A DNA stretch of 64,000 nucleotides from positions 1-64,000 of the forward strand of contig CAZVLQ010000009.1 in NCBI GenBank assembly GCA_964628185.1, given 5' to 3'. A program made the translations under genes and the position numbers. Below are positions 43,922-52,443 of the stretch, piece after piece. Positions within the stretch are counted from its first letter, which is position 1. Each line of letters begins with the position of its first letter. The notes below the pieces were generated by a model. It was not told the DNA's origin and did no database searches. It saw nothing but the letters and a program-made list of their open reading frames with translations. This DNA is from CAZVLQ01 sp964628185. Lineage in GTDB: Bacteria; Pseudomonadota; Zetaproteobacteria; Mariprofundales; Mariprofundaceae.

Positions 43922-45211
43922 CTAATCCCGGTGCTCTTGCGCGGCCAGCTCTTCAGGATACATACAGCGCTCCACCTGCAAATTCGGCTGTTTCTGGAGA
44001 TCAACATCACGCGGCTTGATGCTGTTGCCATGCCGATCCGAGGCCAGACGAATAATCGGGCGCAGCGGGAGACGGCGATGAACGCAGATCACCCGCCCGA
44101 TATCACCCGTATTGAGCTGAACATAAGTACCGACGGGATAAAGCGAGACCGATTCAATCAAACTCCTGAGCATGGCCGGATCAAAGGCTTTCTTGTGATG
44201 AATAATCAGTTCGCGAATGGCATCGCGCGGCAATAGCCGCCTGCGATAGGGCCGGAAGTGAATCAGGGCCTCGAACATGGAAAGCAGGCCGATGATGCGG
44301 GCGGAAGGGCTGATTTCATTTCCCTTCAGTCCCAGCGGCTCCCCCGATCCGTCATAGCGTTCCCGCGCCTGCGAGGCGGCAGCCAGAATACGATTGTCGC
44401 TGACGCCACAGCTGCGCAAATATGCGGCGCCCTCCTTTAAGGCAAGTTCAATCTGCCCGCGTTCCTCGCTTTTCAGTTTCTCCTGTTTCAGGCGTATGAA
44501 GGCGGACACCCGGGCCATGCCGATATGATGCAACATGGCGGCCAGCACCAGCATATGAAGTTCATGCTCATCAAGCTGAAGATGTATTCCCATTTTGATG
44601 GCATAAAGCATCATGGTGATGGATTTTTCAACCAGATCTCCAAGATCCCTGTCCACGCCCCGAATACGGCTCGTGCTCCTGCTGATCGCGAGTTCAAGAA
44701 GATTAACGCCTTCCGGCTTTTTCACCAGAAAACGAAGCAGTATCCGGATATGCGCTGAAAGGTGATCGATACGAACCGGCCTCCCCCTGCTTGCCGCCTG
44801 AAAGATACGCAGCGTATGGGTGACGCACTGACCCAGCCAGTCTTTCCTGTCTTTCCCCTTCCCGGCCATTTTTCTGTTCCGGGGCTCAACACCCTGCCTG
44901 GATTGCATCTGCCGGCCGGCATCGGATGTCGCCCGGCTTTCAACCGCCTTCCTGACGGCCGGACCTGTCCCTGAAGACGCAACAACTTTTTTCGGGGCGA
45001 CCGGAGCCGGCGGGGGAATTACGGTGGTTTCCTGTGCGGATGCAGGTGCCCGCAGCGGCTGCCGGACCTGCTCCGCCCCTTCTGCAGGCTGCCGGTTCGG
45101 GATTTGTCCGGGATGAGACGGGATGGAAACCTGTGGAGCCCGCTCCACCGCTGCGGAAGTCGGTCGCTTCGGAATATGTCCGGATCGCAACAGATCGATA
45201 TAGCTCAGCAT
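43922..45211 (-). CDS. HD-GYP-like domain protein with eroded catalytic motifs
   Basis: This 429-residue protein has a low-complexity, proline-rich N-terminal half (to about residue 130) and an HD-GYP-like domain at about 195-380. Where active cyclic-di-GMP phosphodiesterases have LLHDIGK and HHERxDGxGYP, this protein has MLHHIGM and QARERYDGSGEP. The metal-binding Asp, the first His of the second motif and the Tyr are gone, while YDGSG and GLKGNEI are kept. It is therefore probably a binding or scaffold protein. The start overlaps the end of the ATPase gene by 7 bases. The N-terminal SYIDLLRSG vaguely recalls ExeB/GspB starts, the known partner of ExeA ATPases. Confidence 0.78.
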   Translation of the reverse strand: MLSYIDLLRSGHIPKRPTSAAVERAPQVSIPSHPGQIPNRQPAEGAEQVRQPLRAPASAQETTVIPPPAPVAPKKVVASSGTGPAVRKAVESRATSDAGRQMQSRQGVEPRNRKMAGKGKDRKDWLGQCVTHTLRIFQAASRGRPVRIDHLSAHIRILLRFLVKKPEGVNLLELAISRSTSRIRGVDRDLGDLVEKSITMMLYAIKMGIHLQLDEHELHMLVLAAMLHHIGMARVSAFIRLKQEKLKSEERGQIELALKEGAAYLRSCGVSDNRILAAASQARERYDGSGEPLGLKGNEISPSARIIGLLSMFEALIHFRPYRRRLLPRDAIRELIIHHKKAFDPAMLRSLIESVSLYPVGTYVQLNTGDIGRVICVHRRLPLRPIIRLASDRHGNSIKPRDVDLQKQPNLQVERCMYPEELAAQEHRD

Positions 45212-46014
45212 AGACGCCAGTCGTATTTTTCTATCGTCTCACAAACCAGACAACTGTTCACCATGGAATAGCCCTTGCGCATACCAAGCAAAAGGCAGCG
45301 GTCCATCAGGTGATTGATGCGCCGGGGAACCCCCCCGCTATGCCGGTATATCAAATCAGCGGCCTGACGTGTGAGAATGGCGCCTTCATTCCCTGCAAGG
45401 CGCAGGCGATGCAGGATATACCGGGCTGTTTCCTGCAAGGAAAGCGGGCCAAGGTGCAGGTGTACGGCGATACGCTGCTGCAGGGCGGGAACCCTGGAAA
45501 CCTTTTTACGCAATTCAGGCTGGCCAATGAACATCAGTGTAAGCAGAAAACGGTTGGGAAGGCGGAAATTCAGTAACAGCCGCAATTCCTCGAAGGTCAC
45601 AAGTGACGGGATATCCTGTGCTTCGTCAATGCAAACAACGGTATCCCGGCCGCTTGATGCATTGGATGCAAGGTGCTGCTGCAGGGCATGGAGCATTTCC
45701 CCCTTGTCATTACCTGCGGATTCAAGGCCAAGTTGCCGGTTGATTTCACGAAGCATCTCCAGAGCGTTAAGCCGCGGCCAGGTAATCAATGCGATATCGT
45801 AGCGATCCTCCGGGAGATTCAGCAACGTTCGCTGGCTAAGCATGGTTTTACCGCAGCCGATATCTCCGGTCAGCATCAGGGTGCCCTTGCGGCGGGTAAT
45901 TGCTTCGGTCAAATCCTCGGAAATTTCACGCTGTGCGTCCGTTTCAAAAAACACAATAGCGCTGGAAACATCTTCAAATGGAAAATGCTGAAGATTCCAG
46001 TGCTTAAGGTACAT
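45205..46014 (-). CDS. ExeA/GspA-like AAA ATPase
   Basis: This 269-residue protein is the soluble AAA+ part of the ExeA family. It opens with the family signature MYLKHWNLQHFPFEDV, has Walker A GDIGCGKT at about residue 50, Walker B VVCIDEAQD at about 128, sensor-like LTLMFIGQPEL at about 160 and the C-terminal SGGVPRRINHLMDRCLL. It lacks the C-terminal membrane and peptidoglycan-binding domains of full ExeA. Similar short ATPases accompany Wza/Wzc genes in exosortase-linked polysaccharide clusters. GGAGG precedes the start. It is the first gene of the 46-33.5 kb minus-strand locus. Confidence 0.9.
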   Translation of the reverse strand: MYLKHWNLQHFPFEDVSSAIVFFETDAQREISEDLTEAITRRKGTLMLTGDIGCGKTMLSQRTLLNLPEDRYDIALITWPRLNALEMLREINRQLGLESAGNDKGEMLHALQQHLASNASSGRDTVVCIDEAQDIPSLVTFEELRLLLNFRLPNRFLLTLMFIGQPELRKKVSRVPALQQRIAVHLHLGPLSLQETARYILHRLRLAGNEGAILTRQAADLIYRHSGGVPRRINHLMDRCLLLGMRKGYSMVNSCLVCETIEKYDWRLC

Positions 46015-46037
46015 ACGCTTCCCTCCGCCAATACTGT

Positions 46038-46067
46038 ATCATCAATGAAAAAGGCGGTGAAAGTCAA
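46038..46067 (-). promoter_or_regulatory. Candidate promoter for the polysaccharide locus
   Basis: On the minus strand TTGACT (46067-46062) is followed after 18 bases by GATGAT (46043-46038), about 25 bases upstream of the ExeA-like start. A nine-base palindrome TGAATTTCA lies just upstream of the -35 (46077-46085). The rest of the gap to 46276 holds a small hairpin (TCCGCCT 46134-46140 with AGGCGGA 46148-46154) and no gene I can support. Confidence 0.42.
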
Positions 46068-46276
46068 GTTTGTATTTGAATTTCATGTATACAAGATCCG
46101 ATCATCGCACGGGAGCATGAAGACAGGACCGAATCCGCCTCGCCCTCAGGCGGAAACTATACGGACGGGAAAAGAGCCAATGCTCGATACAGATGAGGAA
46201 AGCGAGCACGATCACGGCGTAACATCGCCGCCGCAAACCGCATTCAGGATATACGAAACCTGCTCAGGACTGCGGA

Positions 46277-46828
46277 CTAAAGACTGCTCAGATTATCCCT
46301 GGCAACGGTATAGCCGGGATTGATCTTGAGCGCCTCTTTGAACTCGGCCCTGGCGCGATCACGGTCATGTGAACCGTTCCGGGTGTAATAGGCCACACCA
46401 AGATCATTGTGAACCCGGGCATCGCCGGGGCAAAGCTTCACGGCCTTTTCCAGATAATACACCTTGTCATCATTGTTTTTGGTCTTGAGAGAACGATCAA
46501 AATAATCCTGACCCTCGGCGCAATTCTGAGCGCTGATCTTTCCGCCACCGGCCGGTTGTTGAACCTGCTGCCGGGCCGTGGCCTCCCTGCGTCCGGTTTC
46601 CCTGGCCTTCTGCTCGCTCTTGTCCATCTGACTGCCGATGATGTAACCGCCGATGGCGCCAATCGCTGCTCCCTTGCCGGCGCCGCCGGAACGATCCACG
46701 GCATGTCCGATGCCCGCACCGATACCGGCGCCAAGCAACGCCCCCATCATGCCTTTGTCGCCGGCCATGGAAGGAGAGGCGAACACCGCCAGGCCAAGCA
46801 ATATCATCCACATTTTACGCATCGCCAT
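46277..46828 (-). CDS. Exported glycine-zipper protein with TPR-like tail
   Basis: This 183-residue protein has a signal peptide (MILLGLAVFASPSMAG). A glycine-zipper segment at about residues 27-66 (GALLGAGIGAGIGHAV and GKGAAIGAIGGYIIGSQM) is typical of outer-membrane-associated lipoprotein-like proteins. A charged linker is followed by two TPR-like helices at about 105-180 (KVYYLEKAVKLCPGDARVHNDLGVAYY and the EFKEALKINPGY repeat). No precise family is known to me. An envelope location is likely. It stands alone between the polysaccharide locus and the M48 protease. Confidence 0.82.
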   Translation of the reverse strand: MAMRKMWMILLGLAVFASPSMAGDKGMMGALLGAGIGAGIGHAVDRSGGAGKGAAIGAIGGYIIGSQMDKSEQKARETGRREATARQQVQQPAGGGKISAQNCAEGQDYFDRSLKTKNNDDKVYYLEKAVKLCPGDARVHNDLGVAYYTRNGSHDRDRARAEFKEALKINPGYTVARDNLSSL

Positions 46829-46913
46829 AGCCCCCTTTCATATCATTCTGTTATTAGTATAGACGACAAACAGAAAATTACATGCACAAACGGGGGTAAG
46901 AATTGCACCTTTT

Positions 46914-47852
46914 TTAACGCTCGTGGGGATGGATACGCGCACCTTCGAAGCGTGGCGAAATGCTGCGTTCCGGCTTGATGCGGGCGCCCTCATAGTCGCC
47001 CGTATGGTTGCGAATACCGGTGCCTGGAAATCCGCCTTTCACCGCCTGCCCGCCCATCTTTTTCGATATGCGAAAAAAGGCCGCGCTGCTCACGCGCCAT
47101 ATTTTTACCGGCAGGGCCCGTGCCTGTGCTCGCGTAGAAGCAACGCGATCCCGGGCGGCCGGATGGTTGGCAAAGAAGCCCGCCAGCATACCGCGATTGC
47201 CACGCTCCAGCTTGACCAGGTTTTGCAGAAACCGGCTCATGGACATGGGATCAAAGCGCGTTCGGTAAAGAATGGCCACACCGCGCCGGTCGGCATCCGC
47301 CTCGGCCTGGCGCGAGTATTTCGTCAATTGCCCCTGAGCCAGCAGTCTGCCGGCAATCAGCGCCGCATTACCTCCGCTACCCCGTCCTACAATAGCGCCC
47401 AGCACGCCCAGACCGATTTGATAGCGTTGCGCCTTTTCTATCTGCGCCTTGTGGTGTCGGCCTTCAACGTGCCCGATCTCATGCGCGATGACACTTGCCA
47501 GCTCCGCTTCAGAGCCCGCAATCTCAAGCACCTTGCTGTGCACATAGATAAATCCGCCCGGAAGAGCGAAGGCGTTGATATGATTGTCCTGGATTACCCG
47601 GAACCGCCAGGGAAGATTCGGCCGGGCGCTGGCGTGGGCCAGTTCCATACCCAGCCTCGACACATAATTCTGGACCGCCGGATCACGCAACAGGCGCACC
47701 TTTTGTTCAACCTGGGCCGCGGCCTGCCTGCCAATGCTGATCTCATCCTGTTCGCTGAGCGAAAACATCCCTGCCTGCACGCTCTGCACGGCGGAAAAAA
47801 AGAACAGTATCGCTATACCAACGGATTGGATATAACGGGGGATTCTCAACAT
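46914..47852 (-). CDS. M48 family metalloprotease (BepA/LoiP-like)
   Basis: This periplasmic zinc protease of 312 residues has a signal peptide (GIAILFFFSAVQSVQA). The zinc motif is VIAHEIGHVEGRHH at about residue 125, with the third ligand in the EADADRRGV stretch at about 190. The catalytic domain ends in FFANHPAARDRV. BepA-type relatives act in outer-membrane protein quality control. The C-terminal TPR domain of BepA is missing and is replaced by a short basic tail with a repeated EGARI motif. ATG 47852 is two bases after the antiporter stop, so the frame's upstream extension is not used. Confidence 0.88.
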   Translation of the reverse strand: MLRIPRYIQSVGIAILFFFSAVQSVQAGMFSLSEQDEISIGRQAAAQVEQKVRLLRDPAVQNYVSRLGMELAHASARPNLPWRFRVIQDNHINAFALPGGFIYVHSKVLEIAGSEAELASVIAHEIGHVEGRHHKAQIEKAQRYQIGLGVLGAIVGRGSGGNAALIAGRLLAQGQLTKYSRQAEADADRRGVAILYRTRFDPMSMSRFLQNLVKLERGNRGMLAGFFANHPAARDRVASTRAQARALPVKIWRVSSAAFFRISKKMGGQAVKGGFPGTGIRNHTGDYEGARIKPERSISPRFEGARIHPHER

Positions 47853-47854
47853 CG

Positions 47855-49021
47855 TCAGGGCAGCAACAGCGAAAGCCTGCGGCTGATGCCCATGTGATAG
47901 CGAATCAACAGCGTTCCGCTCAGGGCGCTGACGATCACATAGGCAACAACCGTGTTGTAAAAACTGATTCCCCATGGCTGCCCAAGCGTTAGCGCAGCCA
48001 CAACCAGCGCGAACTCTCCCCGGGGCACAAGCATCAAACCTAGCCTTATAGCCGCCTCGCTGGACATGGACCTCGTTTTGCCCCCAAGATACCCACCCAG
48101 AATTTTGGCAAGGCTTGTCACCAGAACCAGAAGGATTGCCACATAAAACCCGTCCGTCAGCAGGCGCCAGTCCGCACCCGCGCCAATAGCCGCGAAAAAA
48201 CCAACAGCCAGGAGTTCGCGGTGGGGCACAAGCAATGACTCGATTTTTTCCCGGCTGTCACTTTCGGACACCACCATGCCGACCAGCAACGCTCCGACCG
48301 CAGCGGAAATACCCGAAGATTCACCGATGCCGGCAATCAGGCATACCAGTGCAAGGCTGACCAGCAGGGTCAAATCCTTTTCGGGCTGATTCAGCCAGCG
48401 TGAAATCAGACCGAGCCGGGCAAACAAAATAAACAGACCCAGCAGCAACAATCCGGCAAACAGGGCCGTGACCATTCCCCCCACCAGCGCAAGCGATCCG
48501 GTGCCAAGCATGACAACACAAACAGGAAGCAGCAAAGCCATAACCAGATCTTCGATGACCAGCATTCCCAGGCACCATTCAGCCTCCGGCAATACAATCA
48601 GTTTATAATCAGTCAATCCCCTGGCAATGATGGCGGAAGAAGAAGCGTAGGCAGCCAGACCAAAACAGATGGCAGCCACCACGGGCATGCCCAGAGCAAG
48701 CGCGGCAACTACAGCCAGTGGTATATTTATTATTGCATCCCAGAATGCCGGCAACACGAGACCTCTGAAACGATCCCCCAGGCTCCCGGGTGAGAATTCA
48801 AGACCCACAAAAAACAGAATCAGCATGGATCCAAGCGTCATCAATACATGCAGAAACGACTCAGGAATATCGAATAGCGCACCCAGCATAACGCCGCCCA
48901 GGAGATAGCCGGGGACGGTGGAAAACCGCAATCGAAGCCCCAGCCCTCCCGTAATGGCCAGGAACCCGAAAGCTACCGCTAGGCCCAGCAGCCATCCACC
49001 CGTGCCCTGGACATCAATCAT
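47855..49021 (-). CDS. khtU: CPA2-type K+/H+ antiporter, KhtU-like
   Basis: This 388-residue protein has about twelve membrane helices and resembles the KefB/KhtU branch of monovalent cation:proton antiporters. Visible landmarks are GLRLRFSTVPGYLLGGVMLG in the first helices, FFVGLEFSPGSLG (the conserved family loop), SSSAIIARGLTD and LVPRGEFALVVAAL near the C-terminus. It lacks a cytoplasmic RCK domain of its own, which fits partnership with the KhtT-like protein encoded just upstream and overlapping by 8 bases. The pair probably exports K+ at alkaline or stress conditions. Confidence 0.82.
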   Translation of the reverse strand: MIDVQGTGGWLLGLAVAFGFLAITGGLGLRLRFSTVPGYLLGGVMLGALFDIPESFLHVLMTLGSMLILFFVGLEFSPGSLGDRFRGLVLPAFWDAIINIPLAVVAALALGMPVVAAICFGLAAYASSSAIIARGLTDYKLIVLPEAEWCLGMLVIEDLVMALLLPVCVVMLGTGSLALVGGMVTALFAGLLLLGLFILFARLGLISRWLNQPEKDLTLLVSLALVCLIAGIGESSGISAAVGALLVGMVVSESDSREKIESLLVPHRELLAVGFFAAIGAGADWRLLTDGFYVAILLVLVTSLAKILGGYLGGKTRSMSSEAAIRLGLMLVPRGEFALVVAALTLGQPWGISFYNTVVAYVIVSALSGTLLIRYHMGISRRLSLLLP

Positions 49022-49472
49022 GGTGCCGGATCTTTCGCGCCAGCGCCTCCCGATCCACCGGCGGACCCGTCAGATACAGGATATCCGCCGCATGCAACGG
49101 GTGCCCGCCGGAAGGGCTTACAGTACTTTCGGAAACCGGTGATACCGCCATCACGAATGCCGCCCCGCAGGTCAGTGAACCGGCATCCACACCCAGCAGC
49201 GGGGAGGTGGCCGGCACGACAAGGCATGTGATATCCGGCATGGAAGATGGTTCTGCGGGTCCGGAGCCCGCGGGAAATGCCGTTGCCAGCGCCCGCGCTT
49301 CCTCCGATGTAAGGCGAACCGCGGAAGTAGGAAACTCCGCACCCCTGGGTGTCAGGTAGATTTCATATTCACCGCTTTTATAAGCAATAATGGAAATGCG
49401 GCCGCCACCCGTGGACTCAATCCAGAATTTCCGTCCCACGCCGGGAAGCGCCGCTTCGTTGATTATATTCAT
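49014..49472 (-). CDS. khtT: KhtT-like regulatory subunit with RCK_C domain
   Basis: This small cytoplasmic regulator has 152 residues from ATG 49472. The N-terminal half matches KhtT: MNIINEAALPGVGRKFWIES, then YKSGEYEIYLTPRG and VRLTSEEARALATAF. The C-terminal half is an RCK_C (TrkA-C) domain of about 75 residues, ending HAADILYLTGPPVDREALARKI. That domain binds nucleotide second messengers in Bacillus KhtT. An in-frame TTG at 49502 would add ten residues. It overlaps the antiporter gene by 8 bases, supporting a KhtTU pair. Confidence 0.8.
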   Translation of the reverse strand: MNIINEAALPGVGRKFWIESTGGGRISIIAYKSGEYEIYLTPRGAEFPTSAVRLTSEEARALATAFPAGSGPAEPSSMPDITCLVVPATSPLLGVDAGSLTCGAAFVMAVSPVSESTVSPSGGHPLHAADILYLTGPPVDREALARKIRHHD

Positions 49473-49526
49473 AAACCGAGCATAGTCGAAAACCAAACGC
49501 AAGCCTACCTGCCGGAGGACTGCATC

Positions 49527-49553
49527 TGCCTGTTTCCTTATCGGAAACAGGCA
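49527..49553. other. Perfect 11-bp hairpin downstream of leuD
   Basis: TGCCTGTTTCC (49527-49537) pairs fully with GGAAACAGGCA (49543-49553) across a five-base loop. It lies in the gap between leuD and khtT, about 70 bases past the leuD stop. There is no T-run on either strand, so it may be a processing or rho-assisted site rather than a classic terminator. Confidence 0.5.
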
Positions 49554-49623
49554 CCACGGACATAATGCGGCAGTGGAATCATTCCCCTGAGGCTGACCGT
49601 TTTTCTACCTTCCCGCCGTGCTT

Positions 49624-50280
49624 TTACCGGGTCTGGCCGTCTCCCGGAAACAGCCACGGTGCTTCCACCTTCCGTTTGCGCTCGTAGGCACGGATCAAGC
49701 CGGACTCCTGCAACGTCAATGCAATATCATCCAGGCCATTGAGCAGGCAGTGCCTGCGGAAAGCATTAATATCAAACCGCATCGTTTCTCCGAAAGGCCC
49801 CGCCACAATCCGGGCGTTCAGATCAACCGTCAGCGTATAGCCCTGCGTCGCCTCACATTCCCGGAACAGCCGGTCTACGATGCCAGCGTCCAGCACAACC
49901 GGCAGAATGCCGTTCTTGAAACAGTTGTTGTAGAAAATATCCGCAAAGCCCGGCGCGATGATGCAGCGAAAGCCGTAATCGACCAGCGCCCATACCGCGT
50001 GCTCACGCGAGGAACCACAGCCGAAATTCTCCCGTGCCAGCAAAATCCCGGCACCCTGATAGCGAGGTTGATTAAGCACAAAATCATGGTTGACGGGCCG
50101 CTTCGTGCAATCCATGCCCGGTTCACCGTGATCGAGATAACGCCATTCATCAAACAGGTAAGGGCCGTAGCCGCTGCGCCTGACGGATTTCAGGAACTGC
50201 TTCGGAATCATCGCATCGGTATCCACATTGGCACGGTCCAGTGGCGCCACCAGTCCTTCAAAAACAGTAAATGCCTGCAC
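49624..50280 (-). CDS. leuD: 3-isopropylmalate dehydratase small subunit
   Basis: LeuD pairs with LeuC to isomerise 2- to 3-isopropylmalate in leucine synthesis. The start GTG 50280 follows AAGGAG at a proper distance and gives 218 residues beginning MQAFTVFEGLVAPLDRANVD. Landmarks are NVDTDAMIPKQFLKS, LARENFGCGSSREHAVWAL at about residue 88 and FADIFYNNCFKNGILP at about 115. The upstream open frame is only chance overlap with the leuC end. It is 34 bases downstream of leuC. Confidence 0.97.
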   Translation of the reverse strand: MQAFTVFEGLVAPLDRANVDTDAMIPKQFLKSVRRSGYGPYLFDEWRYLDHGEPGMDCTKRPVNHDFVLNQPRYQGAGILLARENFGCGSSREHAVWALVDYGFRCIIAPGFADIFYNNCFKNGILPVVLDAGIVDRLFRECEATQGYTLTVDLNARIVAGPFGETMRFDINAFRRHCLLNGLDDIALTLQESGLIRAYERKRKVEAPWLFPGDGQTR

Positions 50281-50314
50281 GCTTGTCTCCTTCAACGTGG
50301 TAAGGGGTGAATCG

Positions 50315-51751
50315 TCAGGCGCAAGGAGAAACCCTGTCCCCTGACTCCTGCCTCCAGCTTCTGATATCCACAAAATGCCCCGCAATCGCCGCCGCCGCCG
50401 CCATGGCGGGAGAAACCAGATGGGTGCGTCCCCCCTGTCCCTGCCGACCTTCGAAGTTTCGATTGCTGGTTGAAGCGCAGCGTTCACCCGATCCCAGCCG
50501 GTCCGCGTTCATACCCAGACACATTGAACAACCCGGCTCACGCCATTCAAACCCGGCTGCACACAGGATTTTATCCAGCCCTTCCTCCTCGGCCTGCCGC
50601 TTGACCAGCCCCGAGCCGGGCACCACCAGGGCCAGTTTCACGTTATCCGCCACCCTGCGACCCCTGACAACCGCGGCCGCCGCGCGCAGGTCCTCGATAC
50701 GCCCGTTGGTACAGGACCCGATAAACACCTTGTCCACGTCAATCTTCAGGATGGACGTGCCGCTTTCCAGGCCCATGTAATCCAGCGCCCGTTGCCAGCT
50801 TTCGCGCTGAACCGCATCACGCGCATCTTCCGGTGACGGCACGACGCCGGTCACCGGTACGACCATTTCGGGGCTCGTCCCCCAACTTACCTGCGGTGCG
50901 ATATCAGCGGCGTCGAATGCATGTTCCCGGGCAAAAACGGCCTCATCGTCCGAATGCAGGTCAAGCCAGGCATGCTCGGCCATTACCCATTGTTCACCCT
51001 TCGGCGCAAACGGGCGGCCTTTCACGTAGGCAAGGGTGACATCGTCAACCGCCACCATGCCGCAGCGCGCTCCGGCCTCAATCACCATATTGCACAGGGT
51101 CATGCGTCCTTCCATGGACAGGCTGCGCACGGCCCGCCCGGCGAACTCGATGGCATGTCCCGTACCGCCCGCCGTGCCGATCTTTCCAATCACAAACAGG
51201 GCTATATCCTTGGACGTTACGCCAGCCGGAACCTCTCCCTCAATACGGACCCGCATCGCTTTCGGTTTCTGCTGTATCAGGCATTGCGTGGCCAGCACAT
51301 GCTCGACCTCGGAAGTGCCGATACCCATGGCAATGGCCCCCAGCGCGCCATGCGTGGATGTGTGGGAATCGCCGCACACAACCGTCATGCCCGGCAGCGT
51401 CAGGCCTTCCTCCGGACCCACGACATGCACGATTCCCTGCCGTGGATCATCCATACCAAATTCGCGAATTTCAAACTCGCGGCAGTTGGCATCCAGCGCC
51501 TCAACCTGGGTTCGCGAAACCGGATCGGCAATGCCCTTGCGCCTGTCTATCGTCGGCACATTGTGATCAGGCATGGCTGCAACCGTATCCCTGCGCCACG
51601 GCATACGGCCTGCCAGCCGCAGGCCCTCAAATGCCTGCGGACTCGTCACCTCATGCACCAGGTGCCGGTCGATGTACAGCAGTACGGAACCGTCTTCATT
51701 TTCCTTGACGACATGCTCATCCCATACTTTATCGAACAGGGTTTTCGCCAT
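50315..51751 (-). CDS. leuC: 3-isopropylmalate dehydratase large subunit
   Basis: LeuC is the iron-sulfur catalytic subunit, 478 residues from ATG 51751, which follows AAGGAG. The [4Fe-4S] cysteines are visible in IGSCTNGRIEDLRAAA (about residue 350) and in EPGCSMCLGMNADRL (about 410). The substrate region VVCGDSHTSTHGALGAIAMGIG is at about residue 130, and GSGERCASTSNRNFEGRQG is near the C-terminus. The frame extends upstream to 51796, but those codons lack a ribosome site. The downstream leuB is not in the window next to leuD. Confidence 0.97.
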   Translation of the reverse strand: MAKTLFDKVWDEHVVKENEDGSVLLYIDRHLVHEVTSPQAFEGLRLAGRMPWRRDTVAAMPDHNVPTIDRRKGIADPVSRTQVEALDANCREFEIREFGMDDPRQGIVHVVGPEEGLTLPGMTVVCGDSHTSTHGALGAIAMGIGTSEVEHVLATQCLIQQKPKAMRVRIEGEVPAGVTSKDIALFVIGKIGTAGGTGHAIEFAGRAVRSLSMEGRMTLCNMVIEAGARCGMVAVDDVTLAYVKGRPFAPKGEQWVMAEHAWLDLHSDDEAVFAREHAFDAADIAPQVSWGTSPEMVVPVTGVVPSPEDARDAVQRESWQRALDYMGLESGTSILKIDVDKVFIGSCTNGRIEDLRAAAAVVRGRRVADNVKLALVVPGSGLVKRQAEEEGLDKILCAAGFEWREPGCSMCLGMNADRLGSGERCASTSNRNFEGRQGQGGRTHLVSPAMAAAAAIAGHFVDIRSWRQESGDRVSPCA

Positions 51752-51822
51752 TCTTGCTCCTTGAAGTTTGCCTTCCGGGTGCGCTATTGTAGCCACCCCG
51801 ACGGGCCAAGGCGAACGCCGGC

Positions 51823-51954
51823 ATGGGCTTTTTCACGCAAGCGTCATATATTTTCGGGACCCTGACCGGACTGGAGCTGGAAATGCCCGCTGAACCGATA
51901 CTTGCAGAACGTCACGGAACCGTAGCCCGACCTCATCATTACGGCGGTTCATGA
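51823..51954 (+). CDS. Possible 43-residue small ORF upstream of folA
   Basis: An ATG-initiated frame in the 206-base leuC-folA gap encodes MGFFTQASYIFGTLTGLELE and about 23 more residues. It ends four bases before the folA ATG. There is no clear Shine-Dalgarno and no family is recognised. It could be a leader peptide or chance. The rest of the gap shows nothing else. Confidence 0.18.
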   Translation: MGFFTQASYIFGTLTGLELEMPAEPILAERHGTVARPHHYGGS

Positions 51955-51957
51955 ACC

Positions 51958-52443
51958 ATGCAGGCCAGGATTTCACTTATCTGGGCTCAGGATGAAAAGG
52001 GCCTGATCGGCACTGCGAAAGGGCTTCCCTGGCATCTTCCCGCCGACATGCAGTGGTTTCGCAGGCAGACCATGGGTAAACCTGTTCTGATGGGGCGCAA
52101 AACGCATGCCTCCATCGGCAGGCCCCTGCCGGCCAGAAAAAATATTATCCTCACCCGGCGGCATGTGGCGGTCGAAGGCTGCACCGTGGTTCATTCACTT
52201 GATGAAGCCGTCCGGGCCGCTGACGACGCCCCTGAACTCATGGTCATAGGTGGTGCCGAGGTGTATGCGCTGACGCTCCCGCATGCCGATCGCCTTTATA
52301 TTACTGAAATTCATGCCAGCTTTGAAGGCGATGTCTATTTCCCACGCTTCAACAGCTCGGCCTGGCGTGAAGCCTTCCGTGAAGACCATACGGCCGCTGC
52401 GAACAACCCCTGTGACTACAGCTTTGTCATCCTCGAACGCTGA
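51958..52443 (+). CDS. folA: Dihydrofolate reductase
   Basis: FolA reduces dihydrofolate to tetrahydrofolate with NADPH. The 161-residue chromosomal-type enzyme has ISLIWAQDEKGLIGTAKGLPWHLPADMQWF, with the folate-binding Asp at about residue 30. MGKPVLMGRKTHASIGRPLPARKNIILTR follows at about 40-70, then VIGGAEVYALTLPHADRLYITEI at about 95. It overlaps the likely start of lipB, suggesting a folA-lipB unit. Confidence 0.96.
   Translation: MQARISLIWAQDEKGLIGTAKGLPWHLPADMQWFRRQTMGKPVLMGRKTHASIGRPLPARKNIILTRRHVAVEGCTVVHSLDEAVRAADDAPELMVIGGAEVYALTLPHADRLYITEIHASFEGDVYFPRFNSSAWREAFREDHTAAANNPCDYSFVILER

Noticed and set aside
50921..51865. Plus-strand 314-codon frame opposite leuC
   Set aside because: Shadow of leuC; it runs over the leuC start region without any family resemblance.
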